DNA of 64,000 nucleotides, taken from Prauserella shujinwangii (GTDB lineage Bacteria > Actinomycetota > Actinomycetes > Mycobacteriales > Pseudonocardiaceae). Below the pieces are notes generated by a model. The model was not told where the DNA came from, did not search any database, and was given only the letters and a program-made list of their open reading frames with translations. Both the position numbers and the translations under genes were made by a program. The stretch covers positions 329,629-393,628 of the forward strand of contig NZ_PVNH01000007.1 in the NCBI RefSeq assembly GCF_003001955.1, given 5' to 3'. Positions 52,074 through 64,000 of this stretch are shown here, one piece after another; the stretch's first letter is position 1; each line of letters begins with the position of its first letter.

Positions 52074-52807
52074 GGTCGTGCGCTCCGTTCGTCCGGGCCG
52101 CCGGGAGCTGTGGGAGCTGTGGGAGCACCGAGGTGCCGGAGTGCTTCCCGGCGGGACAGCGGGGAGAGTCCCGGATGGTCGTCGGTGAACCGGCGCACCC
52201 AGCCGGGATCGGTTCTCGCGAAGTCGCGCAGCGCCCAGCCGATCGCCTTGCGCAGGAAGAAGTCGCCGTCGGCCACATTCGCCTCGACGCAGTGGGTGAG
52301 CAGTCCGGTGTCGGTCCGCTCCTTGGCCCCGACCTGGCAGAGGACCGAGGTGCGGCGGATCCACCGGTCGCCATCGGTGGCCCAGGTGCGCAGGACCGGT
52401 TCCAGCACGCTCGGCTCCGCGCGGTGAATCGGCCCGATGCGGTGGACCGCCACGTCGTCGACGTAGTCCCACCACGCGCCGGTACGGATCAGCTCCTCGT
52501 AGAGGGGCACCCGCCGCGCCGTCTGCCAGGGCAGGTACGCGCGGTGCCCGGTGAGGTCGAGGGCCAGGTAGCGCTCCTCCCGGTAGGACGCGCCGTACCA
52601 GAGCTGCCGGACCACGTCCTCCCATTCCTCCACATCGGACAGCGGGAACTCGCGGAAGAGGGCCCGCGCGAGGCGGGCCCGCGGTGGCTTGGGTACGCCG
52701 CGGAACGGCAGTTCGGACTTCATGTATCGCCGCATGTCCTCGGCTCTCGCCGGATCGGCGAGGTCGGCGAGGCCCACGCGGACGGCGGAGACCAGTGGGT
52801 GGCTCAC
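52070..52807 (-). CDS. DNA alkylation repair (AlkD-like HEAT) protein
   Basis: A 245-aa all-helical protein of the AlkD superfamily. DMRRYMKSELPFRGVPKPPR, WDYVDDVAVHRIG and RWIRRTSVLCQVG match, then DGDFFLRKAIGWALRDFART, the segment bearing the aromatic/Asp residues used to flip and excise alkylated bases. The tail GAPTAPTAPGGP is low-complexity. GTG 52807 may be coupled to a 22-codon frame just upstream. Activity is inferred from the family. Confidence 0.85.
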   Translation of the reverse strand: MSHPLVSAVRVGLADLADPARAEDMRRYMKSELPFRGVPKPPRARLARALFREFPLSDVEEWEDVVRQLWYGASYREERYLALDLTGHRAYLPWQTARRVPLYEELIRTGAWWDYVDDVAVHRIGPIHRAEPSVLEPVLRTWATDGDRWIRRTSVLCQVGAKERTDTGLLTHCVEANVADGDFFLRKAIGWALRDFARTDPGWVRRFTDDHPGLSPLSRREALRHLGAPTAPTAPGGPDERSARP

Positions 52808-52984
52808 GGACGCTCCCCGGCCCGTGAGCGGCGGTCCGCCCCGGCGGGCGGCGGTGGTTCGTGTCGAGTCATGGCGACCCCCAGAGGCGTGTCGGTGTCC
52901 GTGGCCGCGACGCTAGGCCGGGGGCCCGACAATTTCGGAGAGCGATCGTGCGAGTGCTCGCCGTAGCGGTGTGCGGACTGCCCT

Positions 52985-53027
52985 GAGTGGCTCGTGACGG
53001 GCGAGAAGGGTCAGGAACGACCCACTC
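52985..53027. promoter_or_regulatory. Inverted repeat in the argC / AlkD-like intergenic region
   Basis: GAGTGGCTCGT (52985-52995) and ACGACCCACTC (53017-53027) pair with one mismatch. TCGTGAC recurs just outside each arm. The rest of 52808-53082 shows no gene apart from a doubtful 22-codon frame. Confidence 0.4.
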
Positions 53028-53051
53028 GTGACATGCGCGCGGGCGGGGTGA

Positions 53052-55272
<2,221 letters not shown>

Positions 55273-55276
<4 letters not shown>

Positions 55277-56192
55277 GCGACCACGAATCCCTCGTCGCCG
55301 CCGACGAGCGGCTCGCCACCGCCTCGGAGAAGGCGGGCGTGCTGATCGAGGCGCTGCCGTGGCTGCAGCGGTTCCACGGAGCGACCGTCGTCGTGAAGTA
55401 CGGCGGCAACGCCATGGTCGACGACACGCTCAAGCGGGCGTTCGCGCAGGACATGGTGTTCCTCCGGCTCGCCGGGCTGCGGCCGGTCGTCGTGCACGGC
55501 GGCGGTCCGCAGATCACGGCGATGCTCGGCAGGCTCGGCATCGAGGGGGAGTTCAAGGGCGGGCTGCGCGTCACCACGCCCGAGACCATGGACATCGTGC
55601 GGATGGTGCTCGTCGGCCAGGTCAGCCGCGAGCTCGTCGGCCTGATCAACGCCAACGGCCCGTACGCCGTGGGCCTCTCGGGCGAGGACGCGCACCTGTT
55701 CACCGCCGAGCGCAAGAAGGCGACGGTCGACGGTGAGCCCGTGGACATCGGGCTGGTCGGGGAGGTGTCCGACGTCAACCCGGACGCCGTGCTCGACATC
55801 GTCAACGCGGGCCGGATCCCCGTGGTGTCCACGGTGGCGCCCGACGCGGACGGCGTGGTGCACAACGTCAACGCCGACACCGCGGCCGGCGCGCTCGCCG
55901 CCGCCCTCGGCGCGCAGAAGCTCGTCGTCCTCACCGACGTGGAGGGCCTCTACGCCAACTGGCCCGATCGTTCGTCGCTGATCGACCGGATCTCCGCCGA
56001 CCGGCTCGAGCAGCTGCTGCCGACACTGGCCAGCGGGATGATCCCGAAGATGGAGGCCTGCCTGCGGGCGATCCGGGGCGGCGTGCCGCAGGCGCACGTC
56101 ATCGACGGCAGGATCGCGCACTCGCTGCTGCTCGAGGTCTTCACCTCGCGGGGCATCGGAACGATGGTCCTGCCCGAACCAGGGGGTAACTG

Positions 56193-56193
<1 letters not shown>
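55273..56193 (+). CDS. argB: Acetylglutamate kinase
   Basis: This 306-aa amino-acid kinase phosphorylates N-acetylglutamate. [10 protein letters not shown] and [10 protein letters not shown] are the Gly-rich loops; [20 protein letters not shown] and [20 protein letters not shown] complete the site. An N-terminal helix (about 1-25) like that of arginine-inhibited hexameric kinases suggests feedback control. It overlaps argJ and argD. Confidence 0.98.
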
Positions 56194-61562
<5,369 letters not shown>

Positions 61563-61598
61563 CCTGAGCGCGCAGCCGCAGGCGAGGGGGAGGCCGGA

Positions 61599-62246
61599 GT
61601 GACCGAGCAGAGCCGTGGACCCGGGCGCGTCATGACCCGTGACGAGCTGGCCGTCGACCCGGTGGACCTCGCGCGCAGGCTGCTCGGCTGCGCGCTGGAG
61701 TCCCGCCTCGGTGACGGCGTGGTGCGGGTGCGCCTCGCCGAGGTGGAGGCCTACCGGGGCCTCGACGACCCCGCGTCGCACTGCTACCGGGGCCGCACCC
61801 CGCGCAACGACGTGATGTGGGGACCCGCCGGGCACCTCTACGTCTACTTCGTCTACGGCATGCACTTCTGCGCCAACGTCGTCGGGCTGACCGACGGGCA
61901 GCCGGGCGCGGTCCTGGTCCGGGCCGGGGAGGTCGTCGAAGGCCAGGACCTCGCGCGCCGCAGGCGGCCCACCGCGCGCGGCAACGGCGCCGTCGCCAAG
62001 GGACCCGCCGTGCTGACCTCGGTGCTCGGACTCGACCGCGAGCACAACGGCGTCGACCTGACCGACCCGGAGTCGCCCGTCGTGCTGCTCGCCGGCGAGC
62101 CCGTTCCCGCGGAGTCCGTCCGCACCGGTCCCCGGGTGGGGGTCGCCGCCGCCATGGACGTGCCCTGGCGGTTCTGGATCGACGGTTCCCCTGCCGTGAG
62201 CACCTACCGCAGGGGCGGCCGGGTGCGCGCCCGGGCGAACGGCTGA
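61599..62246 (+). CDS. 3-methyladenine DNA glycosylase (AAG/MPG family)
   Basis: A 215-aa base-excision enzyme. RVRLAEVEAYRGLDDPASHC contains the catalytic Glu, then GRTPRNDVMWGPAGHLYVYF, VYGMHFCANVV and GPAVLTSVLGLD, characteristic of the AAG family. GTG 61599 has GGAGG-like GGCCGGAG upstream. It lies 36 bp behind argH and just ahead of tyrS, an order seen in related genomes. Confidence 0.93.
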   Translation: MTEQSRGPGRVMTRDELAVDPVDLARRLLGCALESRLGDGVVRVRLAEVEAYRGLDDPASHCYRGRTPRNDVMWGPAGHLYVYFVYGMHFCANVVGLTDGQPGAVLVRAGEVVEGQDLARRRRPTARGNGAVAKGPAVLTSVLGLDREHNGVDLTDPESPVVLLAGEPVPAESVRTGPRVGVAAAMDVPWRFWIDGSPAVSTYRRGGRVRARANG

Positions 62247-62273
62247 CCACCCCCGTGCGGGATGATGCGGGTC

Positions 62274-63548
62274 GTGACCGAGCACATCCTTGACGAGCTG
62301 TCCTGGCGCGGCCTGATCGCGCAGTCCACCGACCTCGACGCGCTACGCCGTGCGCTGGACGACGGCCCGCTCGCGGTGTACGCCGGGTTCGACCCCACGG
62401 CGCCGAGCCTGCACGCCGGGCACCTCGTCCAGATGCTGGTGCTGCGCCGCTTCCAGAACGCCGGGCACCGGCCCGTGCTGCTCGCGGGTGGCGGCACCGG
62501 GCTCATCGGCGATCCCCGCGACGTCGGCGAGCGCACACTCAACTCCGAGGAAACCGTGCGCGAGTGGGCGGGCCGCCTGCGCGGGCAGCTGGCCAGGTTC
62601 GTCGACTTCGACCACCCCGACGTCCCGCCGGTCGAGGTCAACAACCTCGACTGGCTCGGCGTGATGACCGTGCCCACGTTCCTGCGTGACGTCGGCAAGC
62701 ACTTCTCGATCAACACGATGCTGGCCCGCGACACCGTACGGCGCAGACTCGAGGGCGACGGCATGTCGTACACCGAGTTCAGCTACATGCTGCTGCAGGC
62801 CACCGACTACCGGGAGCTGTTCGAGCGGTACGACGTCCGGCTCCAGATCGGCGGGTCGGACCAGTGGGGCAACATCGTCGCGGGGGTCGACCTCGTGCGC
62901 CGCGTGCACGGTGCTCAGGTGCACGCGCTGACCACCCCGCTCGTCACCGACTCCGAAGGCCGCAAGATCGGCAAGTCCACCGGCGGGGGCAACATCTGGC
63001 TCGACCCCGAGCTGACCTCGCCGTACGCCTGGTACCAGTACTTCGTCAACCTCCCGGACGCCGACGTCGGCAAGCTGCTGCGCCTGCTCACGTTCCTCGG
63101 CAGGGACGAGATCGAGGAACTGGACCGCGCCACCGCCGAACGGCCCGCCGCCCGGCTCGCCCAGCGCAGGCTCGCCGAGGAGATGACCGACCTCGTGCAC
63201 GGGCCCGAGCAGACCCGCCAGGTCGTCGCCGCCAGCCAGGCGCTGTTCGGCAGGGGAGACCTCGCCGAGCTCGACGCCGGCACGTTGTCGGCCGCCATGG
63301 CCGAGGTGCCCACCGGCGAGGTGAAGCTGTCCGACGAGCCGACCATCGTCGACCTGCTCACCGCCGCCGGGCTCGTCGACAGCAAGGGCGCCGCGCGCCG
63401 CACCGTCAAGGAGGGCGGCGCATACGTGAACAACGCGAAGATCACCGACGAGGAGTGGCGGCCCGCCGCGGCCGACGCGTTGCACGGGCGCTGGCTCGTC
63501 GTGCGCAGGGGCAAGCGGAACACCGCCGGGGTCCAGCTGCTCGGCTGA
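62274..63548 (+). CDS. tyrS: Tyrosine-tRNA ligase
   Basis: A 424-aa class I synthetase. [20 protein letters not shown] has the HIGH motif as [22 protein letters not shown] and [10 protein letters not shown] (KMSKS-like) follow, with an S4 RNA-binding domain at the end ([18 protein letters not shown]). GTG 62274 ([14 protein letters not shown]) matches the family start; ATG 62262 is an in-frame alternative. It is followed by a clear terminator, then the rRNA operon. Confidence 0.96.
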   Translation: MTEHILDELSWRGLIAQSTDLDALRRALDDGPLAVYAGFDPTAPSLHAGHLVQMLVLRRFQNAGHRPVLLAGGGTGLIGDPRDVGERTLNSEETVREWAGRLRGQLARFVDFDHPDVPPVEVNNLDWLGVMTVPTFLRDVGKHFSINTMLARDTVRRRLEGDGMSYTEFSYMLLQATDYRELFERYDVRLQIGGSDQWGNIVAGVDLVRRVHGAQVHALTTPLVTDSEGRKIGKSTGGGNIWLDPELTSPYAWYQYFVNLPDADVGKLLRLLTFLGRDEIEELDRATAERPAARLAQRRLAEEMTDLVHGPEQTRQVVAASQALFGRGDLAELDAGTLSAAMAEVPTGEVKLSDEPTIVDLLTAAGLVDSKGAARRTVKEGGAYVNNAKITDEEWRPAAADALHGRWLVVRRGKRNTAGVQLLG

Positions 63549-63553
63549 CCCGC

Positions 63554-63594
63554 GGGTCCCCCTGCTGACCAGCGCTTTCGCGGTAGGGGGACCC
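63554..63594 (+). terminator. Terminator-like hairpin after tyrS
   Basis: GGGTCCCCCT (63554-63563) and AGGGGGACCC (63585-63594) form a perfect 10-bp GC stem with a 21-nt loop, starting 5 bp after the tyrS stop. There is no U tract, which is usual for actinobacterial terminators. Confidence 0.75.
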
Positions 63595-63964
63595 CCCCTG
63601 TTCGCAGGCTGGTGGCGGGCAGGTAATCTTTTCTTCGTCGCCGGGGAGACCGGGCCGGGGATCCGGAAGGGTTCCGCGGGGTCCGGGTTACCAGGCGGGG
63701 GAATACGAACCAGGCTGCACGGGTTGTGTAGTATGGGTGTTCCCCAGGGCCGGTGCGGCCATACCCCTTTCGATACGAGTGATCGTGGTGGGGTAGAGTG
63801 TGCGCCCGGTCGACAAGAGGATCGCATGGCGACATGCGTGTTGTTTGAGAACTCAACAGTGTGCTAGTGAATTTATGCCAGTAGAGCTTGTTTTTTGGAC
63901 CCTGTTTTTTGGGGTTTCTTTGAGGCCGCGCATGTTTTTTGTGTGTGGTGTTTTTGGGATCATG
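63595..63964 (+). promoter_or_regulatory. rRNA operon promoter and leader region
   Basis: This region holds no gene. TGTTTGAGAACTCAACAGTG at 63842-63861 is the standard actinobacterial rrn leader/antitermination-type element. TAGTAT (63729-63734) and TAGAGT (63794-63799) are possible -10 boxes of tandem promoters, though matching -35 boxes are poor. T/G-rich runs at 63889-63960 precede the 16S gene and would pair in precursor processing. Confidence 0.65.
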
Positions 63965-64000
63965 CATTGTTGGAGAGTTTGATCCTGGCTCAGGACGAAC
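63965..64000 (+). rRNA. rrs: 16S ribosomal RNA, first bases only
   Basis: TTGGAGAGTTTGATCCTGGC followed by TCAGGACGAAC is the universal 16S 5' end. The gene runs off the window. The exact 5' base is estimated. Confidence 0.95.

Noticed and set aside
52804..52872. 22-codon minus-strand frame overlapping the AlkD-like start
   Set aside because: Pro/Arg-rich, too short to judge; could be a leader peptide but nothing else supports it.

Overview
The window is a high-GC actinobacterial chromosome with dense GTG/ATGA-coupled operons, the gene orders infC-rpmI-rplT-TrmH-pheS-pheT and argC-J-B-D-F-R-G-H, and intergenic palindromic repeats. Together these point to a member of the Pseudonocardiales, most like Amycolatopsis. 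That placement is an inference from gene content; no rRNA beyond the first bases of 16S is present.

1-13,085: a mixed accessory/core stretch. It holds the end of an NTF2-like secreted protein, a RES-type toxin with its antitoxin, an AraC regulator, a LuxR-type two-component system divergent from an ABC-2 exporter, a histidine phosphatase, a FetB-like permease, an SCP2-like protein, two broken genes (an AAA ATPase start and an acyltransferase end), an MBL hydrolase, uvrA and an SRPBCC protein.

13,095-30,079: an integrated 17.0-kb, lower-GC prophage. Attachment sites can be reconstructed to the base. The phage entered a 32-bp host palindrome lying between two convergent genes, using a large serine integrase. 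Nearly all genes are on the minus strand: integrase; a small early operon with two micro-membrane proteins; a primase-polymerase; a RecA-like helicase; an iteron-like repeat cluster; HNH and terminases; an HK97 head module; and a minimal siphovirus tail with a programmed -1 frameshift and a very short tape measure. At the left end a ribbon-helix-helix gene diverges from a two-gene plus-strand unit that encodes a secreted zinc-metallopeptidase-like protein. No lysis cassette and no classical repressor were recognised.

30,110-45,032: catabolism and transport. A dicarboxylate transporter diverges from a CitA/DcuS-like two-component system. A sugar ABC importer plus GH20 hexosaminidase operon follows. 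Next to it lie a lactonase-like protein, an N-acyl-D-amino-acid deacylase, a PLP-dependent D-amino-acid lyase, a PfkB kinase, an IclR regulator and RidA. The two promoter regions of this block share the same paired operator (GTTGCA-N5-TGCAAC type, two sites 21 bp apart), so they probably form one IclR-controlled regulon for N-acetylated sugar/D-amino-acid conjugates.

45,051-64,000: core genes. These are a DUF1844 protein, infC with an AUC start and a structured leader, rpmI, rplT, a TrmH methyltransferase, pheS, pheT, two small genes (DUF4262 and an AlkD-like protein), the complete arginine operon with an ARG box at argC and a 21-bp-arm inverted repeat inside the operon before argH, a 3-methyladenine glycosylase, tyrS with a terminator, and then the leader and first bases of a 16S rRNA gene.
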